Positions 1 through 7,933 of a stretch of 35,542 nt of DNA are shown here, one piece after another (within the stretch, counting starts at the first letter, position 1; each line of letters opens with the position of its first letter). The position numbers were made by a program, and so were the translations under genes. The stretch comes from Desulfocapsa sp. (GTDB lineage Bacteria; Desulfobacterota; Desulfobulbia; Desulfobulbales; Desulfocapsaceae), in NCBI GenBank assembly GCA_016765495.1, contig JAESPV010000017.1, positions 1 through 35,542 on the forward strand. Direction: 5' to 3'. The notes beneath the pieces were generated by a model. It was not told the origin of the DNA. It saw nothing but the letters and a program-made list of their open reading frames with translations, and made no database searches.

Positions 1-30
1 TCAAAACAGTTTCTTGTTTTTTATGACACA

Positions 31-210
31 TAAGTTGAGTAGTAAGGCACTAATCCAGGAATACAATACTATTTATTCTGTTGCATAGGAATTTAATGGT
101 ATTGTGTCCCCGGAATATCCTAAGTTGAGTAGTAAGGCACTAATCCAGGAATACAATACTATTTATTCTGTTGCATAGGAATTTAATGGTATTGTGTCCC
201 CGGAATATCC
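31..210. repeat. Perfect 90-bp tandem duplication with internal inverted repeat
   Basis: Bases 31-120 and 121-210 are identical, a head-to-tail duplication of a 90-bp unit starting TAAGTTGAGTAG and ending CCCCGGAATATCC. Each unit holds an imperfect inverted repeat: GGAATACAATACTATT near its start is mirrored by AATGGTATTGTGTCC near its end, so single-stranded DNA or RNA could fold. The right half resembles the ATGGTGTCC motif of the hairpin at 2951-3014, which suggests a common family of mobile palindromic repeats. The duplication is either very recent or an assembly artefact. Confidence 0.9.
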
Positions 211-322
211 CCCTCCTAAACAGTTTGTTTTGTACCTTAACAGACTGTCTCAAATATGGGGTCCACTATACCTGATGTGGAGGACTCAGTCCAAATGTTT
301 AACTGCGCCCCTTATGGAATCG

Positions 323-1006
323 TTAGGCTATTGTTCTAATCGGCGAAGATCCGGATGATAATATTTGCCCCCAACTTAATGCCCATCGTGTTCTATCGTC
401 GTTTTGGGCCAAACGATAAAATTCTGGGCATACGCTGTTGTTTAGCCGCGGGGTCCTGCAACGCTCTATAAGTTCCTCTTCCGTTCCTTTAAATACTGAC
501 AAAACATGAATTTTTCCTGCCGTATCTTCCTTGGTGTAATTGCGTGGTGAATCTGACATGTTATTCCACTTTTCAGCCAAGGCTTCGTTATACCAATCTG
601 TTATCTTCACCAGTGCTTTGTCATCATTGAGCTTTCCCTTTAGATAGTTATACTCACTTTCGTCCAGATTATGATTAATCACCTCTATCTCGTCACCTGT
701 ATTGGTAAAGTCAAACTTTTTAGTCAGTATCCAGGGGGCCTCCTCTTCAATTTCTTTAAGAAATTTATTAGTATGATAATCCAGATCAGAAAACATCTGC
801 ATACTGAGCCTCAGCTCAGCAGTAAGTTCTTCGGAGATTTCTTTGGCGATTTTTTCGAAGTTCTTATTTTCAAGCTTTTCTAGAATTATTTGAACATCTG
901 GGTCACCACCCTTGAGCTCAGTATCTTTTCGTGAAAAGGTCGAATCATTGCGAGCGTGTTGACGTACTATAGGCAGCGTTTGAGAAGAGGTATTAATCGT
1001 TGTCAT
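323..1006 (-). CDS. Hypothetical protein, unrecognised family (227 aa)
   Basis: I do not recognise this protein. The frame is open further upstream to a TTG at 1081, but the ATG at 1006 is preceded by an AAGGAT ribosome-binding site at good spacing, so 227 residues is preferred. The sequence is soluble and charged, with no signal peptide or membrane helix. A Lys/Glu-rich, probably helical segment (about residues 45-90) is followed by a mixed C-terminal half that ends in a Trp- and Ser-rich tail. No catalytic motif is apparent. It sits alone between a repeat and a secreted-protein gene, in a region full of transposon relics, so it is likely accessory cargo. Confidence 0.6.
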   Translation of the reverse strand: MTTINTSSQTLPIVRQHARNDSTFSRKDTELKGGDPDVQIILEKLENKNFEKIAKEISEELTAELRLSMQMFSDLDYHTNKFLKEIEEEAPWILTKKFDFTNTGDEIEVINHNLDESEYNYLKGKLNDDKALVKITDWYNEALAEKWNNMSDSPRNYTKEDTAGKIHVLSVFKGTEEELIERCRTPRLNNSVCPEFYRLAQNDDRTRWALSWGQILSSGSSPIRTIA

Positions 1007-1136
1007 GGCAACTATCCTTTCTGAAATTGTAGAATAAAAGAAATCAGTGATCTTTTCAGTGATATCCTTATATATCGGCAACTAAGTTGAAAAACTTAGT
1101 TATGCGGGCCAGAACGACCCGCATATTTTCACATTA

Positions 1137-2498
1137 TTATCTTGTGCCAATTACCTGCTCATCACAGATATGGGCATAGTTAAGATTAATTACATTGCCT
1201 GGCTGATTCAGTGGCTGAACATGAATTTGACTTGTTTGGCTGTTCCAAAGATCATAATAAATCCTCCAGTAAGTGGCTGGAGATCCATAATTGCTCCACT
1301 TTTCGAGAGGGGGATTACCTGAACAACCAGGTAAATCGAATGAATATGAAAAACGACCAAGTGTATTTGTCAATACAACTTGTGTCTGCCATTGGTCAAC
1401 TATCGGGACGCTAATCACTACACTTCCCCCCACAACGGGGTCACCAGAGCTGTCCAAAGCAGTACCGCCAATACCTAAATTAGAATGGGCATTCTTCGCT
1501 TCCCAAACTAAATTCGTGAGATTGTCTGTTGTCCACATACTAATATCAGTTATGTTACTGACTAGGTAGCTTGTTTTGAGTTGGTAGTTGTTCAATGCAG
1601 ATGGTGTGGTACCAGGAGTAGCTAAGGCTCTGAAATACATCGTTGATCCTAGGGAACCTGTCAAGCTGTAAGTACTGTCATGGTTTAAAACCACCCATGA
1701 AGAGTTGATAAAAGCTTCAACCTGATGTTCGGGACTACCACTGCTGGTTATTTTCAGTTGGCTTTCTGTGCTTTTCAGGGTGTAAGCATAGTAATCAACA
1801 TCTGAAGGATTGTCTAAATTAGCAGTTACCGTCTGGCCGACAGTAATGGCAGGAATCTCATCTGTCATAGGACTGTCACTTGGCTCATAAGAGTCGTAGT
1901 TTGTATAGCTATTACCCAAAAAGTTAAAGCTTCCACCTGAGCCTACCATTAATTCCGCAACCAAAATATAGCTTGGAGTTGATAGAACGCCATAAGTTGC
2001 CTCAACAGATCCAGCAGGAACTTCTCCCCCATCAATTACATTCAAAAACCCTTGGACACTATCATATTCATACAGATATAAATTGAAGTCAGAGGCAGGG
2101 TCTGTAGCTGCCAATTGGCCAACAACTTTTGATTGCTGATTTAATGGCATTATATAGCAATGTTGCTCTCCGACAGTCGATATACTATCCGAATAGAGTT
2201 CATCTTCATTCAAGTTGTAAGCCAGAGCACAGTTAATACTGTGAGACGGAGGAGCTGTCATTGTCGTCATTGGAGCTGTATTGGTCATTACAGTTGGTGC
2301 ATTTACAATCGACTTAGTGAGTTCCGGCCTTCTTATTTTTTTGGCTTTACCGGACAGTAGTGTTGAGGTGGTATTGGCAGTTGATATTTCAGCAGATTGG
2401 TCAGCATCAACCCAATCTGCTGATTCTTCAATAGTTGCAGAAAAAGCTGCTGGTGTGGCTAATAAAAGAATTAGCACAATAAACTTTAACGATTTCAT
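1137..2498 (-). CDS. Secreted protein with PPC-like and carboxypeptidase-regulatory-like beta domains
   Basis: This is a 453-residue exported protein of unknown function. Residues 1-20 form a clear Sec signal peptide (Lys start, hydrophobic ILLLATPAAFSA core, Ala-X-Ala type cleavage site). After a low-complexity Thr/Ala-rich linker there are two beta-sandwich segments. Around 90-200 is a degenerate PPC-like domain. Around 205-305 is a clearer bacterial pre-peptidase C-terminal (PPC) domain, with the EPSDSP entry motif and a DVDYYAYTL core. Around 345-400 a GIGGTALDSSGDPVVGG stretch with a later TNTLGRFSYSF resembles carboxypeptidase-regulatory/Big-type domains. No protease domain is visible, so it is probably a surface or periplasmic binding protein rather than an enzyme. 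GGAGAG lies a few bases before the ATG. It is monocistronic. Confidence 0.7.
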   Translation of the reverse strand: MKSLKFIVLILLLATPAAFSATIEESADWVDADQSAEISTANTTSTLLSGKAKKIRRPELTKSIVNAPTVMTNTAPMTTMTAPPSHSINCALAYNLNEDELYSDSISTVGEQHCYIMPLNQQSKVVGQLAATDPASDFNLYLYEYDSVQGFLNVIDGGEVPAGSVEATYGVLSTPSYILVAELMVGSGGSFNFLGNSYTNYDSYEPSDSPMTDEIPAITVGQTVTANLDNPSDVDYYAYTLKSTESQLKITSSGSPEHQVEAFINSSWVVLNHDSTYSLTGSLGSTMYFRALATPGTTPSALNNYQLKTSYLVSNITDISMWTTDNLTNLVWEAKNAHSNLGIGGTALDSSGDPVVGGSVVISVPIVDQWQTQVVLTNTLGRFSYSFDLPGCSGNPPLEKWSNYGSPATYWRIYYDLWNSQTSQIHVQPLNQPGNVINLNYAHICDEQVIGTR

Positions 2499-3374
2499 CT
2501 ACTCTCCTTTCTTAAATTGATGGTAAAAGACAACGGAAATGTTCAAAGTATGCCTCTAACAATGATACTGTGTACAGTTTTAAGTATCAACGCTTATCTG
2601 TAAATGTCAAAACGAACCACTAAAGTGACTGTAAATGACTTAAACTAACTCAGCTCAAGATTCTCTTTATCATACTAACCTGAAAAAAGGAAAATCTGGG
2701 TCAGACCACGATAAACACTAATAACAACATTCATTAAATGCCAGAGGCAGACATTACCTCTTGTCCCTGGTCTTTGTTTAATTTAAATTGAAAATTACGG
2801 CAAAAATCGACTAACCAGGCGTAGGAATATGCTTAAATTTCAGCCCAGAAAATCATCAATGTGGAACAACCCGTTCCAGTTCTTCACGTACAACTTTGCG
2901 GAGTACCGCTTCATTAACAGGTTCTTGCTTTTTGTTGAGGTATTCGCTGAAATTCTGGGGACACCATACTTAATTTTTTTTTTAGTATCATAATTAAGTA
3001 TGGTGTCCAGAATTCCAGAATTAACGAAAAATCGCACGTTCTCGCGGGCCGGCGTTGAACGGATTGCTAACCTAGTTTCAAACAGGTGAGAAGCAATCGC
3101 TTTTTGAGGGAGAGCCAGAGATAAAAAAAGTACCCTCAACACACTTTGAAAAGCACAAAATTCCTATCCTATCCCCCTGCAAACAAATGATTTTACAGCT
3201 GAATTAATGCTTAACAAAAATGCACCCTTAGCATTTCCCTCGACAGTCACAGAACTACACAGAAAAGGCCCTTGGAAAGTCAAGATTATATTCCTGGATT
3301 AAAAAAAAATTGAGATAACAAAGGGTTGCAAAATTCAGAAAAAAGACATACAAATACTGTCCTATGGATAAGTA
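2499..3374. other. Gene-free relic-rich stretch
   Basis: There is no convincing gene in these roughly 880 bases. A long hairpin lies at 2951-3014 (listed separately). Immediately to its left, on the minus strand, about 30 codons ending at 2856 read like the tail of a real protein (NEAVLRKVVREELERVVPH then stop), but no upstream part was found, so this may be a remnant. The stretch 2690-2790 carries motifs such as CTGGGTCAGACC and ATGCCAGAGGCAGACATTA, which look like transposon-flanking sequence. This last point is an impression from memory, not a match. Confidence 0.5.
2951..3014. repeat. Long inverted repeat (17-bp perfect arms, extended to 23 bp)
   Basis: GGACACCATACTTAATT at 2959-2975 is perfectly complementary to 2992-3008, with a 16-nt T-rich loop. 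Outside a two-base bulge (2957-2958) the pairing continues for six more bases (2951-2956 with 3009-3014). It is not followed by a T run typical of a terminator and no gene ends here. It is best read as a palindromic mobile repeat or the fused ends of a small element. Confidence 0.85.
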
Positions 3375-4026
3375 TCAATCAGCAGAAAACACCGGTTCTT
3401 CATAGCCAGGCCATCCATCATCAAAAAAATCTTCCTGCTCTGTCACGGGAGGGCACGGGTTGTGTTGCGGCAGTGCAAACTTGGTATCTTTCGAATAACA
3501 TCCCGGTCTTTGATGAAACTGATAATCTTCATCTCTCCCTGACAATGCGGGCATTTTAATGGGTCAACCTCCCAGGTAAGCGAGGAACGAGACTCCGTAC
3601 TTTTTTGATACACTCCCGCCAAGTTGGTGGCGGAATTTTACGAGGCTTATGACTGGAAACATCGATGATTTCGACATCTTCATCGGGTGTTTCTGTTTCT
3701 TTCTCTTCAAGCTTCTGTTTTTCCCTGTCTCCCCTCATCCGGTTTGAATACCATCCTACGTACCTAACCATCTGAAAGCTTGGATTGGGGTTATGTTGTG
3801 TTATTGCTGCGATGAATTCTTCGGCAGTGCATATTGAAAAATTCTTTTTATTCTTACCATGTGTCATCTTTGAACGATACGTTACCATACCGGTATTTTC
3901 ATTGTAATTGATCTTGCCGGTGGAGAATGGACTGCGGATGCTAAGTTGCAAATAGTGTAACGCTCTATGTTGCACATCATTAAAAGTATATTTTTTTCTT
4001 AAAAAGATCTTATCTCTGCTTTCCAT
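3375..4026 (-). pseudogene. IS91-family transposase, N-terminally truncated and twice frame-disrupted
   Basis: The first 145 codons read as the C-terminal part of an IS91-type (Y2, PF04986-like) transposase: ALHYLQLSIRSPFSTGK, TYRSKMTHGKNKK, ITQH, QMVRYVGWYSNRMRGDREK and a VSSHKPRKIPPPTWRE tail. The family is about 400 aa long, so the N-terminal HUH half is missing. The intact frame ends artificially at 3556. About 23 bases that look inserted near 3573-3595 shift the frame. Beyond them the expected continuation WEVDPLKCPHCQGEMKIISF (CxxC zinc ribbon) is read in another frame. A second shift near 3485 restores the typical DDGWPGYEEPVFSAD end with a stop at 3375. The element is dead and had several independent lesions. 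Confidence 0.85.
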
Positions 4027-4245
4027 TGGTAGTGATGCTTACAAGGGTTTACTGAAAGTTGCTTTTCATGCCAATAATGGTGCAAAACAGACACCAACAA
4101 ACAATGAAACTCTTCCCAAAATCGCCGGCTTCCCGTTTAAAATAGCGGCCAAAACAGGATGGATCCTCAAAGAAAACAAAGGGAGTAGGAAATCTCGGCT
4201 GCACTGAGATTTGTGCGGATAAGAAGCCGTTTAGCTTCCCAATGG

Positions 4246-4544
4246 TTAATGAAAATCCTCTTCTCGTTGATGTCGTATTGCTAAGATGGTGATAGTTTTT
4301 TATTCTCGATATCAAAGAGTGCAACATACCCACTGCTACCAAAAGGGATGAGCATCTCCCGGAGAAAAGGATTACCAGAGGAGACTTTTCGACAGGAAAA
4401 TGGAAAGTCTTCCAGAAATAGCATCGCTTTAGCTATGGCAACCCTTGCACGACGTGCTGCCTGGATATCCCGTTTAAGAAGAAAGCCATAAAGACGTTCG
4501 ATATCCTCTTTGGCCTCTATGGTATAGCGAACCTGATAGCTCAA
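4246..4544 (-). pseudogene. ParE/RelE-family toxin, frame broken by a one-base shift near its end
   Basis: The open frame (87 aa, ending at 4281) has the RelE/ParE fold signature: YTIEAKEDIERLYGFL, then AARRARVAIAKAMLFLEDFPFSCRK and REMLIPFGSSGYVALFDIENKK. It then stops after an out-of-place LSPS. Reading one base back at a run of six A residues restores a family-typical end, KTITILAIRHQREEDFH, with stop at 4246-4248. The toxin is therefore either a one-base indel pseudogene, a homopolymer sequencing error, or, less likely, expressed through slippage. It overlaps the antitoxin gene by four bases (ATGA), so the pair was an operon with the antitoxin first. Intact ParE toxins act on gyrase and RelE toxins on ribosome-bound mRNA. 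The sequence does not decide which. Confidence 0.8.
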
Positions 4545-4804
4545 CTTTTTTCTGCATTGGCCAGCATGGAGTCAAGATGATCCAGCACTTCATTGGCACT
4601 GAAGTATTCTCCACTTTGCTTTGCCTTGTCCCGGGATACTAGGCCGCGGGCAATGAATTCATTCTGGATTTTTCTTCGGCTGACCTGTTCCCGCAAGGCC
4701 TGTTCCATAAAACTCGACAATGTTTCATCGCTATTCAGCGAACATTCTACCGCTTTCCGCAATTTCGGTTCAACTCTCAGTGATGGTATGGTTGCAGATT
4801 TCAT
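4541..4804 (-). CDS. Type II antitoxin, ParD-like ribbon-helix-helix
   Basis: An 87-residue antitoxin. The N-terminal third (TIPSLRVEPKLRKAVECSL, then ETLSSFMEQALREQV) matches the RHH/CopG pattern of a short DNA-binding beta strand followed by two helices. The C-terminal part (FIARGLVSRDKAKQSGEYFSANEVL) is the segment that wraps the toxin in ParD-type systems. A strong GGAGG lies a few bases before the ATG. The gene is first in a two-gene operon and its stop overlaps the toxin start by four bases. An inverted repeat just upstream (4826-4849) is the probable autoregulatory operator. Because the partner toxin appears frameshifted, this may now be a solitary antitoxin. Confidence 0.82.
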   Translation of the reverse strand: MKSATIPSLRVEPKLRKAVECSLNSDETLSSFMEQALREQVSRRKIQNEFIARGLVSRDKAKQSGEYFSANEVLDHLDSMLANAEKS

Positions 4805-4825
4805 TCAAAGTTTCCTCCTTTTTTT

Positions 4826-4849
4826 CATGCATTGCATTTGTAATACATG
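4826..4849. promoter_or_regulatory. Candidate operator of the ParDE-like operon
   Basis: CATGCATT at 4826-4833 is mirrored by AATACATG at 4842-4849 (7 of 8 positions pair) across an 8-nt spacer. It lies about 22-45 bp upstream of the antitoxin start, where RHH antitoxins usually bind their own promoter. The call rests on position and symmetry only. Confidence 0.5.
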
Positions 4850-5106
4850 ATAATGGATGAGTAACCATCGTGCAAGAAAAACAAATAAGGTTCATCCAGC
4901 TAACGAGTATCCAGAAAAAGGGATATGCTGCTAATCGGTATATCATTGCATCGCTAAGCGAGAGTATGCCAGCGAAAATGGCACAGAACTCAATTCAATC
5001 CCACCAAAAATGAGTCCATTTACCCCCAATATTTAACAAAAAAGCAGAGTGTATTTCAAAAGACAGCCTCTTTTATTGAGAAGTTTAAGGGTGTGGGCGG
5101 CTATAT
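4850..5106. other. Intergenic stretch between the TA relic and the lipid locus
   Basis: No gene, RNA or clear terminator is seen. The interval is AT-rich, with several short imperfect repeats. It marks the boundary between the relic-rich left end and the biosynthetic locus. Confidence 0.5.
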
Positions 5107-6291
5107 TTAAGAGAGAAAATCATCAAGAAGCTCTCCGATGTCTCTGGAAAGGGTTTCAGCCTCACTACGATCAAAATGAACCGCCTGCGCAGCATATCCA
5201 TGACAGTAACGACATTCTTCACAATACGTTTCAGCACAACGAACCTTTTGGAATCCTTCCAGGAATCCATCCAGTTTACTATTATCGATTATGATATCAA
5301 AGCTCAGCAGGCGACGTCGCAACTTCAGCATACGAAGCATCAAATGACGTTCTTCCGTGTTATATTGCCGCATACGCTCACGTACCTGATCTTCAATATC
5401 ATCATGGAATCCGTCCGGATCACCAAGCATCTCCAAAGAAATGATATCCAGGAGATTTCCGTCATACCGACGTTCAGCGTACGCCTTGGTGACTCGTAAC
5501 AACCAGGCGGTTGAACGCGATCTGTCTATAATCTTAAATTCATCATATCCCATATCCTCATACACATGAAGATCCTCGGGGCGAATCCAGCGACTCATCA
5601 AAAAGAGTTCAGGGTTCAAAAGACGCCTGCGAGTACACTGCCAGAGATAAAAATCGAGGAAAGTATTTGCCTTTTGCACACCCTGCTGAACCTGGGATGC
5701 ATGCCCGACACTACTGGCATGCTCTGCCAGGTAGTGGCAGTTATAGATACAGGAGACATTGACAAACAACTGCATACCGCATGAAATTCCGGAACGAATC
5801 TTAGGCAGCATAGTGAAATCACGATTAAAATCACTATATGGAACAATTAAGGGATCCACACCAAGTGATTCCTGATACTTTAAACGGGAAAGGTTCGTGG
5901 GCCAGCTTAGAACACTTCCACGAATTGCAAGATCCGGAAAATTACGACGTACAAGTGCCACCACGGCCAGGTTTGCAATGGATACACTGTCAACGCCCAT
6001 GTCCGCTAATTGCCCGACAAGGGCCAGTATTTGTTTTTTACCTTCCTGGGTTTGTTCCAAATTACCGAGACATGGTGCATTCAGGAGATAACAAAACGCA
6101 ATATTACGGTCATGCGCTGCCCGGATATAGCTTGCAGCAAACTCCCAGTCTACAGTCGGAACAACAATGCCAGCCCTACCACCACCTACTATGTCAAAGG
6201 GTAATTTGGCGTAAATTGAAGTCACCTCAGGAATATTCCCAAGTCCCTCCAGTAACTCCATATCCCAATTTGCAGAAACACTTAATTTCAT
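5107..6291 (-). CDS. U32-family (UbiU/UbiV-like) Fe-S protein with extra C-terminal Cys cluster
   Basis: A 394-residue protein of the peptidase U32 family in the broad sense. It has the barrel-like N-terminal pattern ([15 protein letters not shown], a repeated hydrophobic strand/helix alternation, [14 protein letters not shown]). Candidate cluster-binding Cys in the middle are C171, C181, C185 (VSCIYNCHY) and C219 (WQCTRRR). In UbiU and UbiV the analogous Cys bind a 4Fe-4S cluster needed for oxygen-independent hydroxylation; other members (RlhA, TrhP) modify RNA. Unusually there is a second set near the end, C352-X4-C357-X2-C360-X2-C363, suggesting another Fe-S or zinc site. The start overlaps the upstream methyltransferase stop by four bases, so the two are translationally coupled. 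Position beside a fatty-acid-like cluster with radical SAM enzymes suggests modification of that product rather than RNA or protein. Family confidence is good, function is inference. Confidence 0.75.
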   Translation of the reverse strand: MKLSVSANWDMELLEGLGNIPEVTSIYAKLPFDIVGGGRAGIVVPTVDWEFAASYIRAAHDRNIAFCYLLNAPCLGNLEQTQEGKKQILALVGQLADMGVDSVSIANLAVVALVRRNFPDLAIRGSVLSWPTNLSRLKYQESLGVDPLIVPYSDFNRDFTMLPKIRSGISCGMQLFVNVSCIYNCHYLAEHASSVGHASQVQQGVQKANTFLDFYLWQCTRRRLLNPELFLMSRWIRPEDLHVYEDMGYDEFKIIDRSRSTAWLLRVTKAYAERRYDGNLLDIISLEMLGDPDGFHDDIEDQVRERMRQYNTEERHLMLRMLKLRRRLLSFDIIIDNSKLDGFLEGFQKVRCAETYCEECRYCHGYAAQAVHFDRSEAETLSRDIGELLDDFLS

Positions 6292-7028
6292 TCAAATTCC
6301 TTATTGAATTCACCGATACTCATCAGTTTATTCATGTTCTGTAAAGGATTTTCACAACCTGTCAGTCTTCCGTAAGCTGCAAATTGAAAAGGACTGATCC
6401 TCTTCAGGCGCAGTTTTTCAGTGAGCTCTGCAGCCTGCAGCTGAGCAGCAACTTCTTCCATTGTGAACGCTGCCTGCAGGGAATTTATCATATCCTGGCG
6501 CAGCAATGGCGGTGCATCCGGCATATATTTTCCAATCACATTCTGTACATCTTCTTCATTTGAGGGGCGAATAAGATCAACAACCAAAATGGCAGCATTT
6601 GCTTCACCATATAGCTCAAGTACATTCCACAAAACCATGGGATCAACAAGATGATGCAGAAAACTATTGGAAACAATCGCTCCATAATGACTGCGCGGCA
6701 GATTCAGACTATCAGGGAGTCTCCCATGAAAGAGTTTCACTCTGTGACTCAGCTCCTCCTCTCGCACAGCCTTCCGACCATATTCCAGCATATGATCGGC
6801 CCCGTCCACACCATCTATCCTGCAAGCAGGGAGAAGTTTTGCCAGACGTAAAGGTATGCCGGCGGCGCCGCATCCAAGGTCGAGGATGTCCGTTTCCGGT
6901 GTCAGATCAGGAAAGAATTGTTTAAAACACCAGACAAACAAGTAGTATGCACTATCCAAATCAGGGCCTGCATAAACAGCAGCCTGAGCAGGAGCGTCCA
7001 TCAATTCTGCCTCAAGAACTCGTTTCAC
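6288..7028 (-). CDS. Class I SAM-dependent methyltransferase
   Basis: A 246-residue Rossmann-fold methyltransferase. Motif I is ILDLGCGAAGIP at about 48-58, the SAM-ribose acidic residue lies in DGVDGADHM (about 72-80), and a SNSFLHHLVDP stretch corresponds to motif IV. The C-terminal 70 residues resemble UbiE/ubiquinone-type and lipid methyltransferases, with no DNA- or RNA-binding extension. A GTG start is chosen because AGAGGA lies about eight bases upstream. It is the first gene of a leftward two-gene operon with the U32 protein and diverges from the ACP/ketosynthase operon. Likely role: O- or C-methylation of the cluster product. The target group cannot be read from sequence. A second, unrelated methyltransferase domain is fused to the exporter at 15027-18080. 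Confidence 0.85.
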   Translation of the reverse strand: MKRVLEAELMDAPAQAAVYAGPDLDSAYYLFVWCFKQFFPDLTPETDILDLGCGAAGIPLRLAKLLPACRIDGVDGADHMLEYGRKAVREEELSHRVKLFHGRLPDSLNLPRSHYGAIVSNSFLHHLVDPMVLWNVLELYGEANAAILVVDLIRPSNEEDVQNVIGKYMPDAPPLLRQDMINSLQAAFTMEEVAAQLQAAELTEKLRLKRISPFQFAAYGRLTGCENPLQNMNKLMSIGEFNKEFE

Positions 7029-7279
7029 GTTGTATTCCTCTTACCCTCGTCCTAAAGCACCACCGCACACGAACCAACCAGTTGATATTGCATAAAAAGA
7101 AAACACACAAACGGCAGCAACAAATCATCGTATCAGATATGGATGTGAAAATAAAACTATTTTTTCTGTTTTGCATGCTCTTTTTTTGCCAAAACAGGGT
7201 TAGAATATTTGAATTTTTTCACTTTTCCTAGTACAAAGACAAAGGAATTAATCAATTAACAATACACGCTAACCTGCAT
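7029..7279. promoter_or_regulatory. Divergent promoter region with hairpin
   Basis: This 251-bp AT-rich interval must carry promoters for both the leftward methyltransferase/U32 operon and the rightward biosynthetic operon. CTGTTTTG at 7166-7173 is perfectly mirrored by CAAAACAG at 7190-7197 across 16 nt, a candidate operator. I could not place a convincing -35/-10 pair with standard spacing on either strand. Confidence 0.45.
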
Positions 7280-7645
7280 ATGTGGTATTCATACATTTCA
7301 ACAGGATTTGACAACAACAACGCAATAGTTGCAAGAATAACAACCAGCGACACATCTCCCTGGTTTGAAGGGCACTTCCCTAATGACCCGACATTGCCGG
7401 CCATTGCCCAGCTGAGTATGGTAACCGAAACAATTTCCAGGGTTTTGCAAAAAGAGTTATCCTTACAAAGCCTGACACGAATTAAATTTAAGAAAGTTAT
7501 CCGGCCTGGAGATATTCTGGATATACATGCCACGACCGGAAAGAAAGAGAACCAATACTCTTTCAAAGTAACCAGTGAAACCCAGGAAGTCTGCTCCGGT
7601 AGACTTGTGCTGGCCCCAATAAAGGAGCAACAACCAACACCATGA
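7280..7645 (+). CDS. ApeI-like hot-dog 3-hydroxyacyl-ACP dehydratase
   Basis: A 121-residue single hot-dog protein. The active-site region WFEGHFPNDPTLPAIAQLSM (residues 28-47) matches the GHFP...P.LPG pattern of FabZ-type enzymes, with the catalytic His at H32. The Glu that FabZ carries in its EAMAQ helix is replaced (S46 at the equivalent place). Loss of that Glu with retention of a Gln-Leu pair is what I remember of the ApeI-like subfamily from aryl-polyene clusters, so ApeI-like is preferred over FabZ. Such enzymes dehydrate 3-hydroxyacyl-ACP to the trans-2-enoyl form. There is no obvious ribosome-binding site before the ATG. The gene opens the rightward operon and its stop overlaps the ACP start by four bases. 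Confidence 0.78.
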   Translation: MWYSYISTGFDNNNAIVARITTSDTSPWFEGHFPNDPTLPAIAQLSMVTETISRVLQKELSLQSLTRIKFKKVIRPGDILDIHATTGKKENQYSFKVTSETQEVCSGRLVLAPIKEQQPTP

Positions 7646-7917
7646 CAACCGATACAACCGATACAATTCAGACAATCACCCGTATTGCTGAAATAATCAT
7701 AAACGAGCTGAAACTTGAAGATGTCACCCCTGAAACCTTTGATTCGGATCTTGATCTGGTTGATGAGGTGGGAATCGATTCCATGGATCTTGCGACAATT
7801 GCACTGGTTATTCGTGATGAATTTGGGATCAGGATCGATGAGGATGACTACCCGAAACTTACCACTGTGCGTATTATTGCTGAGTACATCAGCAACAAAC
7901 TCACAGAAAACGAGTAA
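7642..7917 (+). CDS. Acyl carrier protein
   Basis: A 91-residue acidic four-helix carrier protein. The phosphopantetheine attachment Ser is S47 in VGIDSMDLATI, the standard D-S-[ML] motif; the helix II that follows (ATIALVIRDEFGIRI) and the EYISNKL helix IV are typical. It would carry the growing chain as a thioester for the ketosynthases and dehydratases encoded downstream. An AAAGGAG lies about 13 bases upstream of the ATG and the gene overlaps the dehydratase by four bases. It is the only carrier protein in the window, and no phosphopantetheinyl transferase is seen here, so a housekeeping enzyme must activate it. Confidence 0.93.
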   Translation: MTTDTTDTIQTITRIAEIIINELKLEDVTPETFDSDLDLVDEVGIDSMDLATIALVIRDEFGIRIDEDDYPKLTTVRIIAEYISNKLTENE

Positions 7918-7933
7918 GTGACAGGCTCAGAGC

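Noticed and set aside
2840..3142. 100-codon minus-strand frame spanning the hairpin
   Set aside because: The hairpin itself makes up the middle of the frame, and a different frame gives a more protein-like tail to its left. Treated as remnant sequence, not a gene.
4049..4342. 97-codon minus-strand frame below the toxin
   Set aside because: It overlaps the restored toxin frame, starts inside it and has no recognisable motif or ribosome-binding site.
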